Assembly (NCBI GenBank): GCA_964649005.1
Contig: CAZYMD010000145.1
Location: forward strand, 1 to 13,179
DNA length: 13,179 nt
Reading direction: 5' to 3'
Origin: CAZGMJ01 sp964649005
GTDB taxonomy: Bacteria; Planctomycetota; Phycisphaerae; Sedimentisphaerales; Anaerobacaceae
Shown: piece after piece, positions 6,671-13,179 of the stretch
Numbering within the stretch: the stretch's first letter is position 1
Layout: each line of letters begins with the position of its first letter
The notes under the pieces: model-generated
Seen by the model: the letters and a program-made list of their open reading frames with translations, nothing else
Database searches by the model: none
Told to the model about the DNA's origin: nothing
Program-made: the position numbers and the translations under genes

Positions 6671-7417
6671 TCACCCTTCCTGTAATATCTGACGGCGCAG
6701 TTTCAGCAATTCTCTGAAAGCCCGAATGATAACAGCCACACTGGCGCCACTTTGCTCCCCAGCCGTACGGGGATAGTGATTCACCGGTCTTTGCACGACA
6801 CTGTAGCCCTTGCGGATGGCGCGAGCCAGTATCTCTGTGTCGATAAGGGCGCCCGTGCTGATCATTTTTATATTATCGAATATCTCCCTGCGATACAATT
6901 TGTATGCACAGTCGATATCCCGAAGCTTCATTCCGAAAAGCAGGCATACCAGCTTTGTCCAGCCCCAACCGTTGATACGCCTGAGCAGGTTGTCCTGCCT
7001 CCTGCGCCGATAGCAGCTCACGATATCGTATCGGCCGATCAAATCAAGCAGCGGTGGCAGCTCGGCAACATCAAACTGGGCGTCGCCATCAGTGTAAAAG
7101 ACAAGCTCCTTACTCGCCGATTTGAAGCCTGACTGCAATGCGGCGCCGTATCCGAGCTTGCTGCTATGGTGTACGACTTTAATCCTTGGATCACTGCGTG
7201 CCATTTCGTCGGCGGTTCTGCCGGTGTCGTCTGTACTGCCGTCATCGACGATTATTATTTCGAAGTCGGCGCTAATCCCCTGCAACACATCGAGCGTTTT
7301 TTGCACGATCCCGCCGATGTTATCGCATTCGTTGTGACATGGGAAGAAAACGCTTACGGAGACGTCTCTTCTCTGACTCGGATCGGTCTGTTCTGCCTGC
7401 CGGCTGCTCCTTGCCAC
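6671..7417 (-). CDS. GT2 glycosyltransferase, polyprenyl-phosphate sugar synthase-like
   Basis: A 248-residue family 2 glycosyltransferase of the dolichol-phosphate mannose synthase type. It shows FFPCHNECDNI (24-34), the nucleotide-sugar site VDDGSTDDT (57-65), the metal-binding D110-G-D112 in YTDGDAQFD, and DIDCAYKLYRREIF (167-180), typical of the DPM1/Ppm1 group. There is no C-terminal membrane pair, so it should be peripheral on the cytoplasmic face, moving a sugar from a nucleotide donor to polyprenyl phosphate. GTG 7417 lies 3 bp after the upstream stop, and its ribosome site (GGTGG) is inside the end of that gene, which implies tight coupling. The linked GT-C-like gene is the natural user of a lipid-linked sugar. 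Which sugar is transferred cannot be read from the sequence. Confidence 0.88.
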   Translation of the reverse strand: MARSSRQAEQTDPSQRRDVSVSVFFPCHNECDNIGGIVQKTLDVLQGISADFEIIIVDDGSTDDTGRTADEMARSDPRIKVVHHSSKLGYGAALQSGFKSASKELVFYTDGDAQFDVAELPPLLDLIGRYDIVSCYRRRRQDNLLRRINGWGWTKLVCLLFGMKLRDIDCAYKLYRREIFDNIKMISTGALIDTEILARAIRKGYSVVQRPVNHYPRTAGEQSGASVAVIIRAFRELLKLRRQILQEG

Positions 7418-7420
7418 TGG

Positions 7421-10400
7421 CTACCACCTTTTCGACATGGAAATCATATTACGCTCATTGACGAACTGTCTAATATTGTGTGTATAGGTGTTATACAGCT
7501 CTGTACTCTCCTTAATCCCGGCCTCATCCCTCCTGGCCCTGACCGTTTGCAGTTGTACTTGTGCAATTTTCTGCAGGTGAATGCACGACAAACGAGCAGC
7601 TTCCAGTCTTAGTCTGTAGCCGTTCTGTGTCGCATACTTGTCTTTGTTCTTCGCGAAGTCTTCGTACCACGCCCTGCAGAGCCCCGTAACCCGGGCTCGT
7701 AATTCCACATACCTTGCCGCAATGAGAATCGCGTCAAGAATAGGCGCAGGCGAATGCATTTCGTTGAATGCCTCAATTTGATAATCGAGCCCCTTTTTCT
7801 TGTCTTCAATGGTCACACCATGCGTCAACAGCAAGTGTCCCTTGGTGAGCAATTCACAGAACTTGTCAGGATAAACGGTTTGCCCGCTGAGTATTCCATC
7901 GAAAAGCGCCTTGCCCTTTGGGCTCTCATAGTCAACGAATATCTTCTGTTTGTTATTAAGGAATACCACTCGCCATTCAGGATTTTGCTCTATGCTCTGC
8001 ACGAAGTTATTGTCGAACTGGGCGGCGGGCATCAAGGCTATCCAGACATTATGCTTTCTGAGCTGTTCGCCTATCCACGCTCCGGCTGCCTTGTAATCAG
8101 CCTGGGTTGCACTTCGGCGTCTGACATAGACCTCCTGCATCGCAGGTCCACCGGCCATTGTATATGTCCAGGTGTCGAAGGTTGCACGGTTGTACGCTGC
8201 CTGCGCTCGACCGTCCATGAAAAGCTGTAAAGGCGTCTTGCCCGTTTTCGCATCGGGCTCCTGGCCCCACGCAATGAAACCGCCTTCGGTCCAGTAGTTG
8301 AGCATCTTGCCGCTTAGTTTGTTATCCTTGATGAACCGCATCGCGTAGAAAGGTTTTGCATCCGAAGCCGTCATTCGCATGAAAACGTTGCTCAGCTTGT
8401 AGCTCGGATCAGCGGGCCAGGGATCGAGATAGACACGTTTGAACTTCAGACCCCACCAAATCCCGAAGAAAAGGACCGAAGCTGCGCCGGCCACGACCAG
8501 GAACTGCTGAACATTGGGCGTCATTCTCCGAACGCTCAAACGGTTAAGCTCGTGAAAACAGCGAGAGGCCGATGCTGTACGCACTATTTGGTTGATGAAC
8601 ATCGAGACAACAGGACACGCCGCAATTGCAGCTATCGGTATAAATCTGCGAGATCGAATCGCCATATACATAGTCAGAGCTGCGATGGTGATCATTGCCA
8701 AATCGATCCTGGGCGGCTCGTATACGCTCGTTTGTACCTGCTCGTCCGCTTCATCCCGTCGCCCAAAGAAATCCCTCAGATAAGGAATCAGGAACCACAT
8801 GGAGACAGCCATCATATTCGCAGCATAGAGTATCCCAAAAAGATACCTGTCGCTGCCTATTAATTCGGTTCCATACGCAGGACGCCACATTCTCTTCAAA
8901 TCGAGAAACTGTTTGAAGTGCCAAAAAGGCTGTTCGAAGCCGAATGGATTGAACGCCACTACCAGCAGTATTACTCCAACTATAGCTGTCCCGGCCACAA
9001 ATATGATGTCCAGTGGCCCGTCATTGTCTTTTTTGGAAAGAGTCTGTGTAAAAAATCGCACTATGACATAAGTCGGAAGCAGACAGAACGGGTAGATATA
9101 CCGGCCCGCATAGCCAGGCATAAACGTCGGCTCAACACTCGCGGACCAGCACGCAAGCAAAACAACAGGAATCGTAAGGTATACGAAATGAACATTCTTA
9201 TGAGCACTGATAAAGACGATACCCACGAACAATGCGGAAATGAAGAAATCACCTATAGACAAATTGAGAAATGATAAGCAGGTGAAAACTACCCAAAATA
9301 TGACAACCGCAACCGAATAGCCAAAAAACGCCGACAGAATTCTATAAAAACTTCTCTGCGCCTCAAGATGATTCTTCGGCGCCTTTAGGAATCTCGGCCT
9401 CAAGAACCGGCTTAGGAACCAGAGATAGGTCAATCCCAGACCCAGCATCAGCAGAACCAGAAATGGAACCGCCGTACCAACCGGATTCGACCAATTGAAC
9501 GCAGGATGCCACTCATGGATATCACGCCACCGCGCCGCATGCTCGCTGACGCTGATAACAAATGTGTGGGTCAGGTTCGTCAGATGGAACGGGTTAAGCA
9601 GAACCATCAGCACAAACGCAACGATCCCTGCCCCAATAGTATGCTTGATACCCTTAAATCCGATAGAAACGAATCTTTTCCTGGAGAAAGCTGTCACAGC
9701 GTTTAAGCCTACGAATGGCACAAGCATTATAAAGACATATATATAGCCACCGTGGACATTGCACCAGAAGACCGTCACCGGCACGATCAGCCAGATATAA
9801 AGGTAATTCCGGTACGTAGTTAGTGCGAGAATAAGAATGAAAACAGCCACCAGCATATTCGAAAAGCCCGCCGGCCTGATATCGATAAACGACCGCCCGA
9901 TGAACAACGCAAAACACGAGAAAACCGCCGACAGGGCCGGATTGACGCCAAGCAGCACTCCCGTATAAAAGATACAGGCGATGGCTATGATGTAAATGGC
10001 GAACTTCCAGTACACCATAGCGTTCGAGGTAAAGCTCAAACCGTCGGCATACGATGACTTGGGCACAAGCGAGTAGAAAATCCAGTGAGTAAGCCAGTTC
10101 TGATCGACCCAGCCTGTAGGGTGCCATTTCTTAACCGTCTCGATGCCGACCTTGTCGGTAATCCACTGTGCCCAACCGGGCCACTTCTCAATCTCCTCAG
10201 CCGTAGGTCCAGGCTTGTGCGAATTCGCACTGAACGGCTCGACCGTATCCACTCCATGGTTCGCAAAATGGCGTCCGCAAGCCATCGCCACCCAGGTATC
10301 GCCCGCCGCAACCATGTGCGTGCAAGCATGCAGTGCAAAAACAAGCATGCCGAGACATGCAATAATCATAAGCTTGCCGGATAGAGCCAGACGTCCTTTT

Positions 10401-10426
10401 TCTTCAATTGTCTCTAATTGAGCCAT
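7421..10426 (-). CDS. Large GT-C-like polytopic membrane protein
   Basis: A 1001-residue protein with roughly 12-14 hydrophobic segments in residues 18-660 and a C-terminal soluble domain (about 660-1001). The first loop has AGDTWVAMACGRHFANHG (41-58), DTVEPFS (60-66) and VDQNWLTHW (107-115), matching the pattern D-x-W-W-x-x-x-G-R ... D-P-F-S ... E-W-L of GT-C-like membrane proteins common in planctomycetes. Later come NVHGG (223-227), HEWHP (304-308), RSRRFIPIAAI (591-601) and a C-terminal GGFIAW ... MDGR (715-740), also family traits. GT-C enzymes use lipid-linked sugars on the outer face, so it probably glycosylates an envelope component, but catalysis is unproven. ATG 10426 behind AGGA (7-nt spacing) is preferred over the in-frame TTG at 10453. 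Confidence 0.75.
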   Translation of the reverse strand: MAQLETIEEKGRLALSGKLMIIACLGMLVFALHACTHMVAAGDTWVAMACGRHFANHGVDTVEPFSANSHKPGPTAEEIEKWPGWAQWITDKVGIETVKKWHPTGWVDQNWLTHWIFYSLVPKSSYADGLSFTSNAMVYWKFAIYIIAIACIFYTGVLLGVNPALSAVFSCFALFIGRSFIDIRPAGFSNMLVAVFILILALTTYRNYLYIWLIVPVTVFWCNVHGGYIYVFIMLVPFVGLNAVTAFSRKRFVSIGFKGIKHTIGAGIVAFVLMVLLNPFHLTNLTHTFVISVSEHAARWRDIHEWHPAFNWSNPVGTAVPFLVLLMLGLGLTYLWFLSRFLRPRFLKAPKNHLEAQRSFYRILSAFFGYSVAVVIFWVVFTCLSFLNLSIGDFFISALFVGIVFISAHKNVHFVYLTIPVVLLACWSASVEPTFMPGYAGRYIYPFCLLPTYVIVRFFTQTLSKKDNDGPLDIIFVAGTAIVGVILLVVAFNPFGFEQPFWHFKQFLDLKRMWRPAYGTELIGSDRYLFGILYAANMMAVSMWFLIPYLRDFFGRRDEADEQVQTSVYEPPRIDLAMITIAALTMYMAIRSRRFIPIAAIAACPVVSMFINQIVRTASASRCFHELNRLSVRRMTPNVQQFLVVAGAASVLFFGIWWGLKFKRVYLDPWPADPSYKLSNVFMRMTASDAKPFYAMRFIKDNKLSGKMLNYWTEGGFIAWGQEPDAKTGKTPLQLFMDGRAQAAYNRATFDTWTYTMAGGPAMQEVYVRRRSATQADYKAAGAWIGEQLRKHNVWIALMPAAQFDNNFVQSIEQNPEWRVVFLNNKQKIFVDYESPKGKALFDGILSGQTVYPDKFCELLTKGHLLLTHGVTIEDKKKGLDYQIEAFNEMHSPAPILDAILIAARYVELRARVTGLCRAWYEDFAKNKDKYATQNGYRLRLEAARLSCIHLQKIAQVQLQTVRARRDEAGIKESTELYNTYTHNIRQFVNERNMISMSKRW

Positions 10427-10449
10427 CACTTTTTCCTGTTTCGTCCTTC

Positions 10450-10489
10450 CCAACGAATCCTCGTTGGCTTCGCTACAATTGTCGTTGGC
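10450..10489 (-). promoter_or_regulatory. Duplicated 8-mer and competing hairpins in the GT-C gene leader
   Basis: On the minus strand GCCAACGA occurs at 10489-10482 and again at 10468-10461, exactly 21 bp apart. A single complement, TCGTTGG (10456-10450), follows. The nearer copy forms a perfect 7-bp stem with a 4-nt loop, and the farther copy could replace it. Given the promoter at 10495-10523, the first copy would lie at about the transcript's 5' end, so this is either a two-turn direct-repeat operator or a leader switch. Confidence 0.35.
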
Positions 10490-10494
10490 ACAAG

Positions 10495-10523
10495 ATGTTA
10501 ACCCCTGCGCCTCATTTCGTCAA
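10495..10523 (-). promoter_or_regulatory. Sigma70-type promoter for the GT-C / GT2 / GGCT-fusion operon
   Basis: TTGACG (10523-10518, 5/6) and TAACAT (10500-10495, 4/6) are separated by 17 nt on the minus strand, about 70 nt upstream of the GT-C start. It allows this operon to be expressed separately from the sigma factor genes just upstream. Confidence 0.5.
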
Positions 10524-10609
10524 ACACTAACATCGCAATAGATGCGCGCACAATTTCAAGCAAATACCACGCCATTGTAAATAATCGGTATCCTCCAGAC
10601 CTTTCTCAC

Positions 10610-10963
10610 TCAGAGTTGGCCGACGCTGTTGGCCTCATTGGTGTCTGTAATGCTGTTCTGGTCGGTGGAAGCGTGACCTTGTGTGGTCTCGTTGACTTCT
10701 GCGATGAGCCTCGCAGAGAAAGGCGATAAGCCGGTGTTCTTAACGAATAACAACGCCCCAAACAGAACCACCGCGGCTGCCGTAATAACTTGCCAGGTCC
10801 GCGTATGACGGCCGTGCCTAAAGCCCTTTCGCCTGCTTGTGCTGGGGATACTATCGAGAAGTCTCTGCTTGAGTCCATCCGGAGCTGTAATCTCGCGCAG
10901 AGACCGCAGCCTGTCTTTTAATACTCTCTCGCCCGGTTCCTGTGAATTGCAGTGCGTTTGCAT
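10610..10963 (-). CDS. Probable anti-sigma factor, single-pass membrane protein
   Basis: A 117-residue protein begun two bases after the sigma factor stop, with AGGA 7 nt before the ATG. A cytoplasmic N-terminal part (1-56) contains LRSLREITAPDGLKQRLLDS (19-38), resembling the proline-plus-helix segment just before the membrane helix in many anti-sigma factors. One membrane helix follows (about 57-75), then a ~40-residue polar tail outside. The zinc anti-sigma motif HxxxCxxC is absent (only H4-C5), so the fold that would hold the sigma factor is not recognised. The role is inferred from position, coupling and topology. The small outer domain leaves little room for a sensor, so it may answer to a partner or to proteolysis. 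Confidence 0.65.
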   Translation of the reverse strand: MQTHCNSQEPGERVLKDRLRSLREITAPDGLKQRLLDSIPSTSRRKGFRHGRHTRTWQVITAAAVVLFGALLFVKNTGLSPFSARLIAEVNETTQGHASTDQNSITDTNEANSVGQL

Positions 10964-10965
10964 CT

Positions 10966-11514
10966 CTATATCCTGCCACTCAAAATTATTCTCAGTTTCT
11001 TCAAAGCTTCACTCGATTGCCATTTGATCGTCCCTACAGGCTTCTGCAGAATCTCGGCGACTTGCCCATACCGAAAGCCCTCGATATATCGCAAGACAAC
11101 AACCGTCCTGTCTCCTGACTCCAAAGAGCCGATAGCCTCGCGTAACAAACCAATCTCTTCATCTCTGGCCAGCTTTTTGTCTGGACCACAGTCACCCTCA
11201 GAGCAATCACCCCCACTAAGCGTAGCCTTTGCCTTCTGCTGTACGTTGAGTCTTCTCTTCGAGTCGATGAACTTGTTATATGCAATCCGATGAAGCCAGG
11301 TAGTTATCGAAGAGTTGCCCCTGAAACGTTCAATCTCCGCCCAGGCGCTAACAAATGTCTCCTGCGTCAAATCCTCAGCCAGAGACCGGTCTCCGCAGAG
11401 GCACACGATGAACCGATAAACCGACTCGTAGTTCCGGCTTATCACCTCCTCACAGGCCAGGCGATCCCCTGCCAGCATCCCTTTGATCTGGGACCTCTCC
11501 GAGAATAACCTCAC
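10966..11514 (-). CDS. ECF-type RNA polymerase sigma factor
   Basis: A 182-residue sigma factor with region 2 (about 25-90, including DLTQETFVSAW at 48-58 and TTWLHRIAYNKFID at 71-84) and region 4 (about 123-178, with helix-turn-helix GFRYGQVAEILQKPVGTIKW at 146-165). Regions 1 and 3 are missing, as in all extracytoplasmic-function factors. The linker (91-118) is acidic with a repeated GDC motif. GTG 11514 is preferred because GGAG lies six bases upstream. TTG 11526 has GAGG only three bases away, and ATG 11478 would cut into the conserved N-terminus. It is followed at once by a membrane protein that probably inhibits it. Target genes are unknown; the downstream envelope operon is a candidate. 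Confidence 0.93.
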   Translation of the reverse strand: MRLFSERSQIKGMLAGDRLACEEVISRNYESVYRFIVCLCGDRSLAEDLTQETFVSAWAEIERFRGNSSITTWLHRIAYNKFIDSKRRLNVQQKAKATLSGGDCSEGDCGPDKKLARDEEIGLLREAIGSLESGDRTVVVLRYIEGFRYGQVAEILQKPVGTIKWQSSEALKKLRIILSGRI

Positions 11515-11576
11515 CTGTATCTCCAAAAGCCTCGTATCAAAATATCTGTCTATCTATTGTCAATATCTGTATGTTT

Positions 11577-11602
11577 GACGCATTATACAACTAAAAGGTT
11601 GG
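11577..11602 (-). promoter_or_regulatory. Overlapping ECF-like and sigma70-like promoter elements for the sigma gene
   Basis: On the minus strand a perfect TATAAT (11587-11582) sits 68 nt before the GTG, but has no good -35 at 17 nt. The same stretch has CCAAC (11602-11598), a 17-nt gap and CGTC (11580-11577), which resembles the AAC...CGT pattern of many ECF promoters and would fit self-activation. A second TTGACA lies nearer the gene (11553-11548) with a weak TTTGAT 16 nt on. Confidence 0.35.
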
Positions 11603-11678
11603 CGCAAAGACCGTCTGAAATCAAGAATTTCCATCTCACACATGGCGAGCTACTGAGTCGGAAGCAAAGTATCGGTTC

Positions 11679-11700
11679 AAAAACATACAACGTGTATGCC
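11679..11700 (-). terminator. Weak intrinsic terminator after the aminotransferase gene
   Basis: On the minus strand CATACA-CGT-TGTATG forms a 6-bp AT-rich stem (11698-11684), extendable by G-U pairs, followed directly by five T (11683-11679). It lies about 65 nt after the stop. The stem is weak but correctly placed between the aminotransferase and the sigma factor promoter. Confidence 0.4.
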
Positions 11701-11762
11701 TGACTTGAGGCTGAGGAACATCGCTGCAAATTGGCTGAAATATGTGTGTGATGTTTTGCCGA

Positions 11763-12950
11763 CTATGCCAGCCACTTTTGCAGGCGGTCCAGTCCCTTGG
11801 TAATGTGCTCCATCGAACATGCAAAGCTCAAACGCACGTTCTCATCGCATCCGAAGGGCAAGCCTGGGACAACGCCTACGTTGGCCTGTTCGAGCAGCGC
11901 TTTGGCAAAATCCATGCTGCCGTTGATCTTCACGCCGCCGATTGTCCTTCCGTAGTGTGCGGAGACATCAGGGAAGCAATAGAAGGCGCCGGTGGCTTCA
12001 GGACACACAACGCCTTCAATACGGTTAAGCCTTTCGGTCATATACTTGCCGCGGCGTTCGAATTCCACTCTCATCTTCTCGATAGCTTCATCAGCCTGCG
12101 GACCCAGGGCCTCGAGCGCTGCGTACTGGCAGAATGTCACCGCGTTGGAAGTCATATGCGACTGGAGCCGCCCCATTGCCTTGATCGCATCCAGAGGACC
12201 CGCTGTATAGCCCATGCGCCAGCCCGTCATCGAGAACGCTTTGCTAAAGCCATTCAGCGTCAAAGTTCGATTGTACGCATCTTCGCTAAGTGCGGCAAAA
12301 CTTACGAATTTCGTATCCCCGTAGACCAGCTTCTCATACATCTCATCGGACACTACAATAACGTCAGTCCCTTCGAGAACCTTGGCCAGTCCCGCTAACT
12401 CTTGCGGTGTGTATGTGAATCCCCCTGGATTGTTAGGCGAATTGAGCACGAGCATCGCAGTCTTGTCTGTAATCGCATTGCCAAGCTGCTCAGGAGTCAG
12501 CTTGTAGCTGTTGCTGCGATCTGTATGCACGACCTTAACCGTCGCATCGGCCAGCTTGACAGTTTCAGGATATGTCACCCAATAAGGAGTAGGTAGAATT
12601 ACTTCATCGCCCGGATCGAGGACCGCCTGCATCGCTTCATAGACAGAGTGTTTGCCGCCTATGTTGACGATGATCTGCTCCGGCGTGTAATCGAGGCCGT
12701 TTTCCTTTTTGAGCTTCTCCGCGATGGCCTTGCGCAATTCGAGTATTCCAGACGCGGCAGTATATTTCGTTTGGCCCGCCATAAGAGATTTGACAGCGGC
12801 CTGCTTGATATAGTCCGGCGTATCAAAATCCGGCGCACCGGCGCCGAAACCGACGACATCCACGCCCTCGTCTTTGAGTTGCTGCGATCTGGCCGTAACC
12901 GCGATTGTCGCGGATGTAGGCACACTTTTAGCTCGTTTACTAATCTTCAT
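11763..12950 (-). CDS. Aspartate aminotransferase-type class I/II aminotransferase
   Basis: A 395-residue fold-type I PLP enzyme of the class Ib aspartate/prephenate aminotransferase type. GFGAGAPDFDTP (34-45), GGKHSVYEAM (98-107), LPTPYWVTYPE (119-129), N174 in NSPNNPGG, D202 and Y205 in SDEMYEKLVYG, the PLP lysine K237 in NGFSKAFSMTGWRMGY with R245, and VRLSFACS near the end all align with the family. The usual NNPTG loop reads NNPGG. The expected reaction is transfer of an amino group between aspartate or glutamate and a 2-oxoacid (oxaloacetate, possibly prephenate or an aromatic keto acid). ATG 12950 fits the usual N-terminus (MKISKRAKSVPTSAT). It is a housekeeping-type gene with its own promoter and no clear link to the neighbours. 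Confidence 0.93.
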   Translation of the reverse strand: MKISKRAKSVPTSATIAVTARSQQLKDEGVDVVGFGAGAPDFDTPDYIKQAAVKSLMAGQTKYTAASGILELRKAIAEKLKKENGLDYTPEQIIVNIGGKHSVYEAMQAVLDPGDEVILPTPYWVTYPETVKLADATVKVVHTDRSNSYKLTPEQLGNAITDKTAMLVLNSPNNPGGFTYTPQELAGLAKVLEGTDVIVVSDEMYEKLVYGDTKFVSFAALSEDAYNRTLTLNGFSKAFSMTGWRMGYTAGPLDAIKAMGRLQSHMTSNAVTFCQYAALEALGPQADEAIEKMRVEFERRGKYMTERLNRIEGVVCPEATGAFYCFPDVSAHYGRTIGGVKINGSMDFAKALLEQANVGVVPGLPFGCDENVRLSFACSMEHITKGLDRLQKWLA

Positions 12951-12997
12951 TGTCGAATTCCCATGAATCGTTGTTGTCTTGCCACAAAAGCCGGGAT

Positions 12998-13026
12998 ATT
13001 TAAGCGTCTATTGCTGCTTAGGTCAA
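12998..13026 (-). promoter_or_regulatory. Sigma70-type promoter for the aminotransferase gene
   Basis: TTGACC (13026-13021, 5/6), a 17-nt spacer and TTAAAT (13003-12998, 4/6) on the minus strand, about 50 nt before the ATG. A 9-bp inverted repeat flanks it: CATGAATCG at 12962-12970 and CGATTCATG at 13059-13067. Confidence 0.5.
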
Positions 13027-13070
13027 GAGAAAACGAAACATTTACGATTTGTCGGGTGCGATTCATGTTT

Positions 13071-13162
13071 GTAGCGAGTGCGTCTCGCCCTTGTCCCTTT
13101 TCCATGGTCCACCAAGCGGTCCACGAGGAGAATGCCTCATCCTCGCCCGGTTGTCTCAACCG
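13071..13162. repeat. Cluster of short hairpins and a tandem motif, REP-like
   Basis: GCGAG-TGCGT-CTCGC (13074-13088) and CGGTTG-TCT-CAACCG (13148-13162) are hairpins, and GGTCCAC recurs twice 12 bp apart between them (near 13104-13122). No coding frame here is credible. The arrangement resembles intergenic REP-type elements, but copy number cannot be judged from one window. Confidence 0.3.
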
Positions 13163-13179
13163 CACCCCGATTTGCTCAG

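Noticed and set aside
12947..13165. 72-codon minus-strand open frame upstream of the aminotransferase
   Set aside because: It covers the promoter and the hairpin-rich element, and its composition looks like translated repeat DNA.
1..13179. CRISPR array, insertion sequence, prophage or classical defence cassette
   Set aside because: No spaced direct-repeat array, transposase, integrase, nuclease or terminal inverted repeats were seen.

Overview
The window looks like chromosomal DNA of a Gram-negative-type bacterium, most plausibly a planctomycete of the Phycisphaerae kind. That guess rests mainly on the ~1000-residue multi-spanning GT-C-like membrane protein, a type I associate with planctomycetes, on the mix of ATG, GTG and TTG starts, and on the intermediate GC content. 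It is an inference from gene style; there is no rRNA or marker gene to fix it.

Layout. At the left a minus-strand gene encodes an amidohydrolase-family TIM barrel (100-987) that lacks two of the usual metal ligands. A divergent, gene-free region follows (988-1627). It holds a good sigma70-type promoter on the plus strand (1394-1422) and a ~200-nt leader that can fold into a long imperfect stem and several hairpins. The leader precedes a GTG-started double zinc-ribbon protein (1628-2020). Next is a plus-strand cluster: a 26-residue single-pass membrane peptide (2184-2264), LemA (2304-2873), an HtpX-like M48 membrane protease with an added C-terminal zinc ribbon (2890-4113), and a Nudix hydrolase (4199-4693). 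LemA and HtpX are frequent neighbours, and this cluster is probably concerned with membrane protein quality.

The right two thirds are all on the minus strand. Reading in the direction of transcription, an aspartate-type aminotransferase (12950-11763) has its own promoter and a weak terminator. Then comes an ECF sigma factor (11514-10966) with a 2-nt gap to a single-pass membrane protein that is probably its anti-sigma factor (10963-10610). After a separate promoter (10495-10523) come a 1001-residue GT-C-like membrane protein (10426-7421), a dolichol/polyprenyl-phosphate sugar synthase-like GT2 (7417-6671), and a 648-residue fusion of a gamma-glutamylcyclotransferase (AIG2/BtrG-like) domain to a region with amidoligase/GCS-like motifs (6636-4690). 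The last gene ends in a 4-bp stop-to-stop overlap with the Nudix gene.

How the genes may work together. The GT2 could make a lipid-linked sugar used by the GT-C protein outside the cytoplasmic membrane. The fusion could add and remove a gamma-glutamyl-type amide on a partner molecule. The nearby sigma/anti-sigma pair might control an envelope response. These links are inferred from gene order. The best candidates for something undescribed are the cyclotransferase-amidoligase fusion in its glycosyltransferase operon, and the structured leader of the zinc-ribbon gene.
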